58,361 nt of DNA from Paraburkholderia oxyphila NBRC 105797 (GTDB lineage: Bacteria; Pseudomonadota; Gammaproteobacteria; Burkholderiales; Burkholderiaceae): assembly GCF_000685075.1 (NCBI RefSeq), contig NZ_BAYD01000063.1, forward strand, positions 1-58,361, given 5' to 3'. A program made the translations under genes and the position numbers. Under the pieces are notes generated by a model. It was given only the letters and a program-made list of their open reading frames with translations. It ran no database searches and was not told the DNA's origin. Shown in pieces: positions 1-9,231 of the stretch (position 1 is its first letter; each line of letters opens with the position of its first letter).

Positions 1-20
1 TGCACGGCATGGCGATGCGA

Positions 21-212
21 CTAGCCATGGTCGCGCGGCACCGGATGGAGCAACAGCACAAGGCAGGCGAGACCGGTGATCAGCACGGCCGCGCCGTAGC
101 GAAACCTCACCCACGCGTCGAACACGAGACCGTCGAGCGCAACGCCCAGCCCGACGAGCGCGGCGAACACGGCAATCGTCGCGCAGACGATCCTGAATTC
201 GGCGCGGATCAT
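21..212 (-). CDS. small two-helix membrane protein, unknown function
   Basis: A 63-residue protein with two hydrophobic stretches separated by a short polar linker, so probably an inner-membrane hairpin. I chose the ATG at 212 because GGAGAAGG precedes it at a good distance; an upstream GTG at 254 in the same frame has no such site. No family is recognised. The FNR/Anr box at 355-368 with a -10-like hexamer at 328-333 points towards this gene, so it is probably the first member of the low-oxygen regulon in this window. The 20 bases beyond its stop run off the window edge. Confidence 0.6.
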   Translation of the reverse strand: MIRAEFRIVCATIAVFAALVGLGVALDGLVFDAWVRFRYGAAVLITGLACLVLLLHPVPRDHG

Positions 213-327
213 GATCCTTCTCCGCAGCGCAGGAACAGCGAGGAAAGAGTGCACTGCATGGCGGTTCTCCGGTTAGCCGGGTTCTCCTCACGCTCGATAC
301 GCGTGCAGGTCCAGACCCGCTGAGCCG

Positions 328-368
328 ATTCTCCGGCGCGCGCCCCTCTTTCCATTGATATGCGTCAA
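328..368 (-). promoter_or_regulatory. FNR/Anr-type promoter for the small membrane protein
   Basis: Box TTGATATGCGTCAA at 355-368. Reading the minus strand, the hexamer GAGAAT (328-333) follows after 21 bp, giving a start near 321 and an untranslated leader of about 110 bases. On the plus strand no -10-like hexamer sits at that distance. The 322-base gap 213-534 holds this site and the next one, and nothing else that I see. Confidence 0.55.
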
Positions 369-445
369 ACAAGCGGCGTCCGTGACGCAGGGCGCCACGG
401 ACGTGCGGCCCGCGTCCCGCGGCAGGCGCTGCCGGACTCCATGCA

Positions 446-486
446 TTGATATCCGTCAAATTCCCGCGTGCGGCCCGTCCTACGAT
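446..486 (+). promoter_or_regulatory. FNR/Anr-type promoter for the MgtC/DUF4010 gene
   Basis: Box TTGATATCCGTCAA at 446-459, then 21 bp, then TACGAT (481-486), 4 of 6 matches to the -10 consensus. This puts the box centre near -41.5 and the start of transcription near 493, about 42 bases ahead of the ATG at 535. Confidence 0.65.
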
Positions 487-534
487 GGCTCGTCAGCCAC
501 GCCGAAGCCGCTCTCGCCGGAAGAACGAAACGTT

Positions 535-1776
535 ATGTTCCTCGTCAACGCCGCATACATGCCGTTCGTCGTCGCGCTGGGCGTGGGCCTGCTGGTCGGC
601 GCGGAGCGCGAGCGACGCAAGGGCGAAGGCGCGACGCGCGCGGCCGCCGGCATCCGCACGTTCACGGTGGCGGCGCTGCTCGGCGCCATCGCCATGCGCG
701 TGGGCGGGGTGATCCTGGCGGCGACGCTGACACTCGCGCTGACCGCGCTGGCCACGGCGGCCTATCTGCGTCCCCACGACGATCCGGGACTCACCACCGA
801 AACCTCGATGATCGCCACGCTGCTGCTGGGCGCGCTGGCCGTGCTCGACGCCCCGCTCGCCGCCGCGCTGGGCGTGCTGTTGACGATCGTGCTCGCGGCG
901 CGCTCGCCGCTGCACCGCTTCGTCACGACGCGGCTCGGTCAGGACGCGATCATCGACCTGCTGACGCTGGCCGCCTCCGCGCTGATCATTCTGCCGATGC
1001 TCCCGAGCCACCTCGTCGACCCCTATGGCGCCATCAACTTGCAGACGGTCTGGCGCTTCGCGGTCCTCGTGATGGCGATCAGCGCCGTCGGCCACCTCGC
1101 GCAGTTGATGTTCGGCACGCGCATCGGCTTGCCGTTCGCAGGGCTGCTCGGCGGCTTCGTCTCCAGCATCGCGACGATCGCCGCGATGGGCCGGCGCGCC
1201 GTGCAGACGCCCGCCGACTGCCCGCAGCTCGCCGCCGCCGCCGTGCTGTCGTCCGTCGCGACGCCCGTACAGCTGGCGCTGGTGGTCAGTGTCGTCTACG
1301 AGCCGCTGCTGCACCGCCTCGCTCCGGCGCTCGCCGCGGGGGCGCTCGCCGCATTGGTCTACGGCTTGTTCGTCGCCTGGCGCGCGGCGCGCAAGCCCAT
1401 GCAAGAGGAGCTCGTGGTTGGCCGGGCGGTGGACCTGAAGGCCGCCCTGCTGCTCGCCGCGACGCTCATGGTCCTGATGCTCATGGGCACACTGCTCGCC
1501 CGCTGGCTCGGCCAGACCGGGCTCCTGATCGCCGCCGGGCTGGGCGGGCTGGTCGATACCCATTCCGCGGCGGCGTCGATCGCCGCGCTCGCCGCGCAGT
1601 CGCTGCTCGCGGAAAGCGACGCGGCGGTACCGATCATCGTCGCGCTCACGGCCAACTCGATCATGAAATGCTTCGTGGCCGTAGCCTTCGGCAAGCGTGC
1701 GTTCGCGCTGACGCTGATACCAGGGCAAGCGCTGATCCTCGCCTGCGTCTGGGGCGCCTGGCTGCTCGTCAACTGA
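535..1776 (+). CDS. MgtC/SapB N-terminal and DUF4010 family membrane protein
   Basis: A 413-residue very hydrophobic protein. The first 140 residues carry the MgtC/SapB-like pattern (GLLVGAERERR after helix 1, then AAAGIRTFTVAALLGA), followed by a DUF4010-type set of about eight further helices. Members of this family are inner-membrane proteins of uncertain transport function. The ATG at 535 is used because the conserved first helix begins directly after it; a longer frame from 355 would run through both FNR/Anr boxes. It stands alone between the small membrane protein and a universal stress protein and is likely induced with them at low oxygen. Confidence 0.8.
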   Translation: MFLVNAAYMPFVVALGVGLLVGAERERRKGEGATRAAAGIRTFTVAALLGAIAMRVGGVILAATLTLALTALATAAYLRPHDDPGLTTETSMIATLLLGALAVLDAPLAAALGVLLTIVLAARSPLHRFVTTRLGQDAIIDLLTLAASALIILPMLPSHLVDPYGAINLQTVWRFAVLVMAISAVGHLAQLMFGTRIGLPFAGLLGGFVSSIATIAAMGRRAVQTPADCPQLAAAAVLSSVATPVQLALVVSVVYEPLLHRLAPALAAGALAALVYGLFVAWRAARKPMQEELVVGRAVDLKAALLLAATLMVLMLMGTLLARWLGQTGLLIAAGLGGLVDTHSAAASIAALAAQSLLAESDAAVPIIVALTANSIMKCFVAVAFGKRAFALTLIPGQALILACVWGAWLLVN

Positions 1777-1811
1777 GCGAGGGCCGAAGCGCGTCGGCGC
1801 CCCGCTCTTGC

Positions 1812-1853
1812 TTGACATACATCAAGCGCCAACCCGCGCCCGGCGACAAGACT
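1812..1853 (+). promoter_or_regulatory. FNR/Anr-type promoter for the first universal stress protein
   Basis: Box TTGACATACATCAA at 1812-1825. After 22 bp comes AAGACT (1848-1853) followed by CGAA, the same context as the TAGACTCGAA hexamer in front of the stress protein at 19620. The predicted start is near 1860, about 95 bases before the ATG. Confidence 0.6.
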
Positions 1854-1955
1854 CGAACCAGGCATTGCCGCCTGCCCGCCGGTGTCCTGCGGCAAATCGG
1901 GACGCACCGCCGCGCGCATGCTCATCGCGCGGGCACTACCCGAGGAGTCGCTGCC

Positions 1956-2813
1956 ATGCAATACAAGACCCTGCTCGTTTATCTCGACCCGAGTGAACGC
2001 GCGCAAGCGCGGCTCGACTTTTCGCTGACGCTCGCGGGCCGCTTCGACGCGCACCTCATCGGCCTGTATTCGCCGTTCGCGCCAGAGGCGCGCGAATACT
2101 TCACCGTCGCCGGCTGCGCGCCTTACTACAACGACTACTGCAACGCGCGGCGCGCCCAGCAGGAAGCGGCCGAGGAGTCGTTTCGCCATGCATTGCGACG
2201 CGCCGGCATGGAAGGCGAATGGATCGGGTTCGACGACTATGCCGAGCAGCCGATCATTCGGCGCAGCCGCCACGCCGATCTGCTCGTCGCCGGCCAGGCG
2301 GCTCCCGACGACGAGGCTCACTCGCTGCGCGCGCGCTTTCTGGAAGGCGTGGTCATGACGTCCGGCCGGCCGGTGCTCGTGCTGCCCTACGCCGGGGCGC
2401 TGCGCCCGGTAGGCGACTCGATCGTGATCGCATGGGACGGCAGCCGCGAAGCGGCACGCGCGGTGCACGACGCAATGGCGCTGCTGCCGGGCGCGAAGCG
2501 CGTGACGATGCTGCATATCGGCACGCCCGCTGCGTCGGGTGTCGCTACGTCGGGTGTCGCTACGTCGGACGCCCGCATCGCGGACCTCGACGCGATGCTG
2601 GCAAGGCACGCCGTCAACGTCGACTTCGCGCAATGCATGAGCGACTCGGACGAGACTGCGGGCGACACCTTGCTTTCGTGGGTAGCGACGAGCGGCTGCG
2701 ACCTCGTCGTGGCCGGCGCCTACGGCCATCCGCACTGGCGCGAGCGCCTGCTCGGCGGCGTCACGCGCGCGCTGCTCGAATCGGCCACCGTGCCCGTTCT
2801 GCTGTCGCATTGA
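1956..2813 (+). CDS. universal stress protein, two UspA domains
   Basis: 285 residues made of two UspA-like halves, starting MQYKTLLVYLDPSERAQ and ending with the block GAYGHPHWRERLLGGVTRAL and VPVLLSH. That block keeps the G-2x-G-9x-G spacing of nucleotide-binding UspA proteins, but the following Ser/Thr is Gly. ATG 1956 is preceded by GAGGAG; the very long open frame extending upstream to 468 is a shadow of the MgtC gene. Tandem Usp proteins are typically induced by anoxia or stationary phase; the substrate is unknown. A perfect 15-bp tandem duplication sits between the two halves (see repeat). Confidence 0.88.
   Translation: MQYKTLLVYLDPSERAQARLDFSLTLAGRFDAHLIGLYSPFAPEAREYFTVAGCAPYYNDYCNARRAQQEAAEESFRHALRRAGMEGEWIGFDDYAEQPIIRRSRHADLLVAGQAAPDDEAHSLRARFLEGVVMTSGRPVLVLPYAGALRPVGDSIVIAWDGSREAARAVHDAMALLPGAKRVTMLHIGTPAASGVATSGVATSDARIADLDAMLARHAVNVDFAQCMSDSDETAGDTLLSWVATSGCDLVVAGAYGHPHWRERLLGGVTRALLESATVPVLLSH
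2535..2564 (+). repeat. in-frame 15-bp tandem duplication inside the stress protein gene
   Basis: The unit TCGGGTGTCGCTACG occurs twice back to back, encoding SGVAT twice in the linker ahead of the second nucleotide-binding block. It keeps the frame, so it is a length polymorphism rather than a lesion. Confidence 0.9.
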
Positions 2814-2947
2814 CGGCGCGGCGCGCTGCTCCATGCCAGAAGATCCGTGCCACGTCCGCAGCGCTATTCGCTCGCGCCCGGGAAGCGCCCGGGAAACGCT
2901 CGACGCGCCCGTGCCACCGCCGCTGATATCGCCTTTGCGCACCGCAC

Positions 2948-3892
2948 TCAACACACCGGACTCTCGGCGTCATAGAGCCGCCTCACCTGCGCCGCGTCGC
3001 ACAGCGACGTGCCGGTGGTCAACAAGGTCGCCGATGCCGCCGCCTGCGCAAGGCGCACGGCCTCGCGCAGCGGCTCACCCCTGCGCAACGCGACGATCAA
3101 TCCCGCCAGGAAGCTGTCGCCCGCGCCAATCGCGCTCGATACGGGTACCGGCAGCGCCTTCACGCGTATCGTCTCTTCGGACGAAACCACCAGCGCGCCG
3201 CGTTCCCCGAGCGTCAGGGCAACGATCTGCGCACGCCGCTGCGCAACGATCTGACGCGCCGCTGCGACTTGCGCCGCCTCGTCGGCGAGGGGCCGGCCCG
3301 CAAGCTCGGCCAGCTCGCCAAGACTCGGCTTCACGAGATAGACACCTGCATCGAGCGCCATTGCGAGCGGCGCGCCTGACGTGTCGAGCACGACGCGCGT
3401 GCCACGCGCGCTGGCGCGCCTCGCGATGTCCGCATAGGCCCGCGCCGGCAAGCCCGGCGCCAGGCTGCCGCTCAGCACGAGGTAGCGCGGCGCGGGCAGG
3501 AGCGTCTCGAAGACCTCCAGCGCCTGCGCCCATTCGGCGGCGTCCACCGGCGCGCCGGGCAGCACGAAGCGGAACTCGCGACCCGTCGAGCGCTCTTTCA
3601 CCGAAAAGTTTTCTCGCGTCTCGCCCGCGATGGGCAGTCTGCGGCAGCTCACACGCTCCGCTGCAAGCAATTGCTCCAACAGGTCGCCCGCCACGCCTCC
3701 CGCGAGATAGAGCGCGAGGCAATGTGAGCGTGCGCCCTCGAGACGCTGGATCACGCGCGCAACGTTGATGCCCCCGCCGCCCGGATAGCGGATTGCCGCC
3801 TCGCAGCGCAGCTTGTGCGTATCGACCACGCGCTCGACTGCCGTCGATACGTCGACGGCCGGATTGACCGTAAGCGTCAAGATTTCGATCAC
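2948..3892 (-). CDS. pfkB: PfkB-family sugar kinase (6-phosphofructokinase 2 type)
   Basis: About 314 residues. The N terminus VIEILTLTVNPAVD resembles the start of E. coli PfkB, the substrate/Gly motif GGGGINVARV follows, and the C-terminal signature GAGDSFLAGL carries the catalytic Asp. The predicted reaction is ATP-dependent phosphorylation of fructose 6-phosphate or a related sugar phosphate in the cytoplasm. I prefer the GTG at 3892 because GAGGG lies 8 bases upstream and because it matches family length; an ATG at 3928 would add 12 residues. It follows phaB on the same strand after 174 bp and may be read from the same FNR/Anr promoter. A pfkB is also a member of the mycobacterial DosR regulon. 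Confidence 0.85.
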   Translation of the reverse strand: MIEILTLTVNPAVDVSTAVERVVDTHKLRCEAAIRYPGGGGINVARVIQRLEGARSHCLALYLAGGVAGDLLEQLLAAERVSCRRLPIAGETRENFSVKERSTGREFRFVLPGAPVDAAEWAQALEVFETLLPAPRYLVLSGSLAPGLPARAYADIARRASARGTRVVLDTSGAPLAMALDAGVYLVKPSLGELAELAGRPLADEAAQVAAARQIVAQRRAQIVALTLGERGALVVSSEETIRVKALPVPVSSAIGAGDSFLAGLIVALRRGEPLREAVRLAQAAASATLLTTGTSLCDAAQVRRLYDAESPVC

Positions 3893-4066
3893 GTCACTGA
3901 CCCTCGTCCCACACTGCGCCGCCGCCATTGCGTCACTCGACGATCAGATCGTCCGAGCGCCTTTCTATCGTCACTGAATCGATATCGCCCACCACCGTGG
4001 CGCTCGCACTTTACTGGTCGCGCGCAGGGGGAATTCGCGCGGAATGGATCCACAGCGGCGCGACGA

Positions 4067-4813
4067 TCAATGCATGTGCATGCCGCCATTGACGGCGAAG
4101 TTGGCTCCCGTCACGAATGCGCCGTCGTCGGAGCAGAGGTACGCAATCAGCGACGCCACCTCTTCCGGCCGCCCAAGCCGGCCCACCGGAATCTGCGGGA
4201 GGATGCGCTTTTCCATGATGTCCTGCGGCACGGCCTCGACCATCGCGGTCGCGAGATAGCCGGGCGAGACGGTATTCACCGTGACGCCGTGCTTCGCGAC
4301 TTCGAGCGCGAGCGACATCGTGAAGCCGTGAATGCCGGCCTTTGACGCCGCGTAGTTCGCCTGCCCGAACGCGCCGCGCGAGCCGTTCACCGAGCTGATG
4401 TTCACGACGCGGCCAAAGCGCTGCTCCACCATGCCGGGCAGGAACTGCTTCGTGAGATTGAACACGCTGTCGAGATTCGTGTGCATCACCTCGTCCCATT
4501 CGCGCTTCGTGAGCTTCATGAAGCTCGCGTCGCGCGTGATGCCGGCGTTGTTGATCAATACGTCGACAGCGCCGAATTGCGACACGACCCGGCGCGCGCA
4601 CTCGGCGCACGAATCGTAGCTGGCCACGTCCACCCCGAACGCGTGGAACTTGCGGCCGGCTTCGCGTTCGCGATCCAGCCAGCCCATTACGTGGTCGTTA
4701 CGTTCCGAATGCGAGACCGCAACGATCAGACCGGCATCGTGCAACCTGCGGCTGATCGCGGCGCCCAGCCCCCCCATCCCGCCGCTCACAAAAGCAACAC
4801 GTTCGCTACGCAT
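4067..4813 (-). CDS. phaB: acetoacetyl-CoA reductase (PhaB-like SDR)
   Basis: 248 residues, the usual PhaB length. It has the nucleotide motif SGGMGGLG near the N terminus, NNAG, the catalytic Ser of NISSVNG, and YAASK. The N-terminal SGGMGGLG and the C-terminal VNGGMHMH are typical of NADPH-dependent acetoacetyl-CoA reductases, which supply 3-hydroxybutyryl-CoA for polyhydroxybutyrate and act as a sink for reducing power when oxygen is short. ATG 4813 has GGAGGAG in front. It is divergent from the stress protein at 5074; each has its own FNR/Anr box. A general 3-oxoacyl-ACP reductase is possible but less likely. Confidence 0.85.
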   Translation of the reverse strand: MRSERVAFVSGGMGGLGAAISRRLHDAGLIVAVSHSERNDHVMGWLDREREAGRKFHAFGVDVASYDSCAECARRVVSQFGAVDVLINNAGITRDASFMKLTKREWDEVMHTNLDSVFNLTKQFLPGMVEQRFGRVVNISSVNGSRGAFGQANYAASKAGIHGFTMSLALEVAKHGVTVNTVSPGYLATAMVEAVPQDIMEKRILPQIPVGRLGRPEEVASLIAYLCSDDGAFVTGANFAVNGGMHMH

Positions 4814-4874
4814 GGCAACTCCTCCTCGCAGGTTGGCGACCGGCCGCACATCGGCGCGATCGAAACAGTGCCCC

Positions 4875-4915
4875 ACTATAGGGTCGGCGCTCCACTGACG
4901 ATTGACATGCATCAA
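4875..4915 (-). promoter_or_regulatory. FNR/Anr-type promoter for phaB
   Basis: Box TTGACATGCATCAA at 4902-4915; on the minus strand the hexamer TATAGT (4875-4880, 5 of 6 consensus matches) follows after 21 bp. Transcription should start near 4867, about 54 bases before the phaB ATG. It is one of the best-formed promoters of the set. Confidence 0.75.
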
Positions 4916-4981
4916 TCGCTTGTCCGTCGGAACCGGGCCGGCAACAGCCTGATGGTCTCGCTTCAGGGTCTTGGTCACGGC

Positions 4982-5022
4982 TTGACTCAAGTCAATTGCG
5001 AACCGGCATCGGCGCCTAGACT
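4982..5022 (+). promoter_or_regulatory. FNR/Anr-type promoter for the second stress protein operon
   Basis: Box TTGACTCAAGTCAA (4982-4995) is a perfect dyad of the TTGAC half-site. After 21 bp comes TAGACT (5017-5022). The predicted start near 5029 lies 45 bases before the ATG at 5074. Confidence 0.75.
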
Positions 5023-5073
5023 GAGCCGCACCAAACACCGCTTCGGTGTTGCATCCATCATGGAGCGCCGATC

Positions 5074-5904
5074 ATGGAGTACCGCAACATCCTGGTTCAT
5101 CTGGACGAAAGCAAAAGTGCGCGAACGCGCCTCGATGTTGCGCTGCGCGTCGCCAGGCGGCACGGCGCCCATGTCAGCGCACTGTTCGCGCCTGTCGTGC
5201 CCGAGCACGACGCGGCCTATGCATTCATTCTGGACGCCGAGTATTGGTCGCTATACCGGCGTGAGCACGAAGCGTGCCGCCGCGAGCTGGAGCACCATTT
5301 CTTCGCCCGCCTCGCCGAGGCGGAGCTCAAAGGCAACTGGCGCACCGCGAACCACGCACAGCATGAGCTGCTGATGCGCGCACGCTTCGCAGACCTGATC
5401 GTGCTGGGACAAAGCAACCCCGACGACCTGGACGCATCGCTCAGCAACCGGTTTCAGACTCGCGTGACCTTGAGCGCGGGACGGCCAGTCTTGTGGGTTC
5501 CCTATGAAGGCGGGTTTCCCACGGTGGGCGAGCACGTCATGGTCGCGTGGGATGCGGGCCAGTCCGCCACGCGTGCGCTCTTCGATGCCCTGCCGTTCAT
5601 GCAGCTCGCGCAGCGAACCGAAATCGTGACTTTCACGCCCACGCCCAGAGACCGGGAACGCATTCCGGGCGCCGATATCGGTCTGGTTCTGGCGCGTCAC
5701 GGACTCGAGGTGCACGTGACGGAGTTGCATCCGCCGCCGACGGTCACGGTTGGCGAAGCCCTGCTCGCGCGCGCCGGCAAGACCGACTGCGACCTGATCG
5801 TGATGGGTGCCTACGGCCACGCGCGCTGGAAGGAGCTCTTGCTCGGCGGCGTGACGCAGACGGTGCTCGGCGCGATGCCGGTGCCCGTGCTGATGTCGCA
5901 TTGA
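5074..5904 (+). CDS. universal stress protein, two UspA domains
   Basis: 276 residues, paralogous to the gene at 1956: N terminus MEYRNILVHLDESKSAR, C-terminal block GAYGHARWKELLLGGVTQTV and VPVLMSH. As in its sisters, Gly replaces Ser/Thr at the end of the nucleotide-binding motif. A cytosolic stress-response role is inferred from the family. It is the first gene of a likely three-gene unit with a further stress protein (gap 58 bp) and the Acg-like protein (gap 62 bp). Confidence 0.87.
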   Translation: MEYRNILVHLDESKSARTRLDVALRVARRHGAHVSALFAPVVPEHDAAYAFILDAEYWSLYRREHEACRRELEHHFFARLAEAELKGNWRTANHAQHELLMRARFADLIVLGQSNPDDLDASLSNRFQTRVTLSAGRPVLWVPYEGGFPTVGEHVMVAWDAGQSATRALFDALPFMQLAQRTEIVTFTPTPRDRERIPGADIGLVLARHGLEVHVTELHPPPTVTVGEALLARAGKTDCDLIVMGAYGHARWKELLLGGVTQTVLGAMPVPVLMSH

Positions 5905-5962
5905 GCAGCCCTGCACACCCGCTTGCGTGTGAGCTTCCCGATTGATGTCCAAGGAAAACACC

Positions 5963-6775
5963 ATGTGCTACAAGACCCTGCTCGTCCACCTCGACGACTC
6001 GGCGCGACGTGAGGCGCGTCTGGCACTCGCGCTCGATCTGGCCGAGCGCTTCGACGCGTATCTGATCGGGCTGTATCTGCCGGCGCCGCGCTCGCGCACG
6101 CCGGCAACGGAAGGCGCGGGCACGCCGGCGCAACGGCTCGAGTTCGCGCAAGCCGCGTTCCTTGACGCCGGCGCGCGGGCGGGCCGCCGGGTCGAATGGC
6201 GCGCGCCGCAGCCCGGCGACAGCGCCGCCGCGACGCTGCACGCGCGCCACGCCGACCTGCTCGTGCTCGGGCAGCACGATAGCGGCGATCCCGCAGTGGA
6301 AACGGCCAGTGCCTTCGTCACGGAACTGGTGATGACGGCCGCGAGGCCAGCCATCGTGGTCCCGCATGCCGGGGCTTTCCCGGACTTCGCACAAAACATC
6401 CTGATCGCCTGGGACGGCGGTCGCGAAGCGGCGCGCGCGGCTTCGGACGCTTTGCCGCTTTTGCGGTGCGCCAACAGCGTCTCGATAGAAGTGGTCGCGC
6501 CGCATAGCGGCACGAAACGCGCGCGCGCCGAAGACGAGGCGGTGGATGCCGCCGCGTGGCTCGACTTGCACGGCGTGAACGCATCGTTTCACGAAAGCGC
6601 CAGCACGGCGGGCATGACAACGGGCACGGCGTTGCTCAGCCGCGCAAGCGACCTGCACGCCGGGCTGATCGTGGCAGGCGCCTACGCGCATTCGCGTTTG
6701 CATGAGCGCGTGCTGGGCGGCGTGACGCGCACGCTGCTCGAGGCCATGACGGTGCCGGTGCTGATGTCCCACTGA
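5963..6775 (+). CDS. universal stress protein, two UspA domains
   Basis: 270 residues starting MCYKTLLVHLDDSARRE and ending TVPVLMSH, with GAYAHSRLHERVLGGVTRTL as the C-terminal block (the second Gly of the nucleotide motif is Ala here). The ATG at 5963 is preceded by AAGGA; in-frame TTG 5942 and ATG 5945 lie immediately before it and have no ribosome site. No FNR/Anr box precedes it, so it is probably transcribed with the gene at 5074. Confidence 0.85.
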   Translation: MCYKTLLVHLDDSARREARLALALDLAERFDAYLIGLYLPAPRSRTPATEGAGTPAQRLEFAQAAFLDAGARAGRRVEWRAPQPGDSAAATLHARHADLLVLGQHDSGDPAVETASAFVTELVMTAARPAIVVPHAGAFPDFAQNILIAWDGGREAARAASDALPLLRCANSVSIEVVAPHSGTKRARAEDEAVDAAAWLDLHGVNASFHESASTAGMTTGTALLSRASDLHAGLIVAGAYAHSRLHERVLGGVTRTLLEAMTVPVLMSH

Positions 6776-6837
6776 CTCACCCTGGCGCGGCGGCGCGTCT
6801 TGCGTGCCGAAGCGCGTTTCCCAGCAGGGAGCTGGCC

Positions 6838-7863
6838 ATGCTCGAGAACCCGATCGCGTCCCCCGCCGACAGCGCTGCAGCCGGACAGACGCATGAATTT
6901 GCCATGCACTTCGCCTTGCGTCATGCGACGCTCGCGCCGTCGAGCCACAACAGCCAGCCCTGGCGCTTCGTGCTCGGCGCCGATCGCGTGATCCTGTGCG
7001 CGGACCGGCTGCGCGCGCTGCCTGTCGTGGACCCTTACGACCGCGAGCTCATCATCAGTTGCGGCGCGGCGCTCTTCAATTTGCGCGTGGCGCTCGCGAG
7101 CCTCGGGATCGGCTACGCGATCACGCTCTTCCCGTCGAGCGCCGATGCCGATCTGCTTGCCGAAGTGCGCCTGCTGCATGAGCGCGTCACCGGTGCCGAA
7201 CTCGCCGCGCTCGTGAGCGCGATTTACGAGCGGGTCACGACGCGCCATCCATTTTCTCCAGAGCCCGTCGACACAGCCGTCGAACGGCACTTGATGGACG
7301 CGGCGCGCGCTGAAGGCGTCGAGGTCGCCTGCGTGAGCGCCGCCGAGCCGCGCTATGCGATCGCCGAGTTCGTCGCCGAGGCTGACCGGCAGCAGTTCGC
7401 CGATCCGCGCTTCAGGCGCGAGCTCGCGAAATGGATCCACCCGCATCACACCAACGACGGCATGCCAGCCTACGCAGCCGGGCTCGCTCCGCTTCTTGAC
7501 TTCGCCACGCCGCTGGTCGCATCCGCGATCCGGACCTTCGACCTGGGCGGCGGTGTGGCTGCCACGCATCGCGATCTTGCGGCGGGGTCGCCGCTCCTGC
7601 TGTGCCTCGCGACCGGCGTCGACGACGCGCAAGCGTGGCTCGCGGTGGGCCAGGCGCTCGAGCGGGTATTGCTCGTGGCGACCTTGCACGGACTGTGCGC
7701 CTCGTACCTGAACCAGCCCATCGAGATACCGGAACTGCGTCAAAAGCTCGGCGCGCTGACCGGTCTGCCCCCTGCCTACCATCCGCAGCTTCTGCTGCGC
7801 ATCGGTCACGGAACGCCCGACGCGGCCACGCCGCGACGCCCACTCGACGAAGTCGTGTCGTGA
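6838..7863 (+). CDS. Acg-family nitroreductase-fold protein
   Basis: 341 residues. The N-terminal half contains SSHNSQPWRF, then LCADRLRALPVVDPYDREL and GAALFNLRVAL, the pattern of the Acg group of flavin-type nitroreductase-fold proteins (Mycobacterium Rv2032/Rv3131, members of the DosR regulon, from family knowledge). In Acg the flavin lid and substrate pocket are altered and the true role may be flavin storage; whether this one is a working reductase cannot be told from sequence. ATG 6838 has CAGGGAG upstream. Its place behind two stress proteins repeats the Usp-Acg pairing seen in dormancy regulons. Confidence 0.8.
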   Translation: MLENPIASPADSAAAGQTHEFAMHFALRHATLAPSSHNSQPWRFVLGADRVILCADRLRALPVVDPYDRELIISCGAALFNLRVALASLGIGYAITLFPSSADADLLAEVRLLHERVTGAELAALVSAIYERVTTRHPFSPEPVDTAVERHLMDAARAEGVEVACVSAAEPRYAIAEFVAEADRQQFADPRFRRELAKWIHPHHTNDGMPAYAAGLAPLLDFATPLVASAIRTFDLGGGVAATHRDLAAGSPLLLCLATGVDDAQAWLAVGQALERVLLVATLHGLCASYLNQPIEIPELRQKLGALTGLPPAYHPQLLLRIGHGTPDAATPRRPLDEVVS

Positions 7864-8082
7864 GCATCCGATGATCGACGAGGTTTTCGTTATTCAGGAA
7901 TGCGAACATCTTATGACTGCGTTCGCGCTTACCCCGACGACCGATGCCGGGGACTATCCGCGCATCGCGTCCTGAACCCGGCACGGCTTTTCCCTTACTA
8001 TGCGGCTTATCGGTGCAGCACTCGCGGCGATGCAAACATGCATGCGGCATCGTGAGAATCGGCTGATTATCCGGAGCGCGCT

Positions 8083-9207
8083 ATGCAAACGGCTGAGTCC
8101 GAGCCCTGGTTTGGGCGTAACGAGAGCGATATTGCGATCGCGGATCGCTATCGCCTCTTGATCGACGCGGTACGCGATTATGCGATTTTCATGCTCGAAC
8201 CCGCCGGCCAGGTCGCGAGCTGGAATCCTGGCGCGCAGCGCATCAAGGGTTACACCCCCGATGAAATGGTCGGCAAGCACTTCTCGGTGTTCTACACCCC
8301 GGACGACATTGCGTCGGGCAAGCCCGCACGCCTGCTCCAGACGGCGGCGGCCCAGGGCCGCGTCGAGGACGAGGGATGGCGCGTGCGCAAGGACGGCAGC
8401 CGCTTCTGGGCCAATGTCGTCATCACCGCGATCCACGACGATGAAGGCACGCTCGTCGGGTTTGCAAAGATCACGCGCGACCTGACCGAGCGGCGCCGGC
8501 TGGAGGAGCTCGAGCACGCGAACGCGGCCTCGGCGCTCGTGCAGCAGGCACGCGAGAACGAGCAAAAGCGCATTGCCCGCGAAGTCCACGACGATCTCGG
8601 GCAACGGCTCGTGGCGCTCAAGATGGCGCTGGCTCACCACGAACGCGAACTCGGCAAGGCGTTGCCCGCAGCGTCGTATGCAAACCTCGGCGCACTGGCC
8701 GAAATCGTCTCCCAAATCGATGCACTGACCGCCTCCGTGCGCAGAATCGCTGCCAATCTGCGCCCGAGCATCCTCGACGATTTCGGCCTGGAGGCTGCAC
8801 TCGAATGGCTCGCCCACGATTTTCAGGACCGCTACGGCGTGACCGTGCGATTCGAGCTCGACACGCATGCGCTCGACCTCGGCGACTTTGCGACCACCGC
8901 GCTGTTTCGCGTTGCTCAGGAAGCGCTGACGAACGTTGCACGTCATGCCCGGGCGCACGAGGTCAAGATCCATCTCTCGAATGACGAAAGACGCTGTCGC
9001 CTGAGCATCGGCGACGATGGTGTCGGCTTCGATCGCGGCAAGGCGGTGCGGCCCGATGCATTCGGGCTGCTCGGCATGCGCGAGCGGATGGTGCAGCTCG
9101 GGGGTGCGCTCACGGTCGACAGCCAGCCCGGGGCCGGCGTCACGATCACGGCCGAATTGCGTTTGCCGGTTGAGCCCCATCAGGTGCTGAGGCCGTTGGA
9201 AGACTAG
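8083..9207 (+). CDS. soluble PAS-domain histidine kinase (NarX/DosS-like output)
   Basis: 374 residues without transmembrane segments. A PAS domain covers about residues 25-140 (WNPGAQRIKGYTPDEMVGKH, GFAKITRDLTERRR). A HisKA_3 dimerisation domain follows with the phospho-accepting His169 in REVHDDLGQRL, then a HATPase with DDGVGFD and GLLGMRERM. This kinase class pairs with NarL/FixJ regulators; the nearest is at 13687, so partnership is plausible but not proven. The PAS ligand is unknown and I see no FixL-type haem histidine. The 219-base gap before it holds no FNR/Anr box and nothing else recognisable. Confidence 0.85.
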   Translation: MQTAESEPWFGRNESDIAIADRYRLLIDAVRDYAIFMLEPAGQVASWNPGAQRIKGYTPDEMVGKHFSVFYTPDDIASGKPARLLQTAAAQGRVEDEGWRVRKDGSRFWANVVITAIHDDEGTLVGFAKITRDLTERRRLEELEHANAASALVQQARENEQKRIAREVHDDLGQRLVALKMALAHHERELGKALPAASYANLGALAEIVSQIDALTASVRRIAANLRPSILDDFGLEAALEWLAHDFQDRYGVTVRFELDTHALDLGDFATTALFRVAQEALTNVARHARAHEVKIHLSNDERRCRLSIGDDGVGFDRGKAVRPDAFGLLGMRERMVQLGGALTVDSQPGAGVTITAELRLPVEPHQVLRPLED

Positions 9208-9231
9208 CCCCCCGCGAGCCTCCGGGGGTCC

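Noticed and set aside
468..1955. Long in-frame extension upstream of the first stress protein
   Set aside because: The extension is Arg/Ala-rich shadow coding of the MgtC gene; the Usp domain and ribosome site start at 1956.
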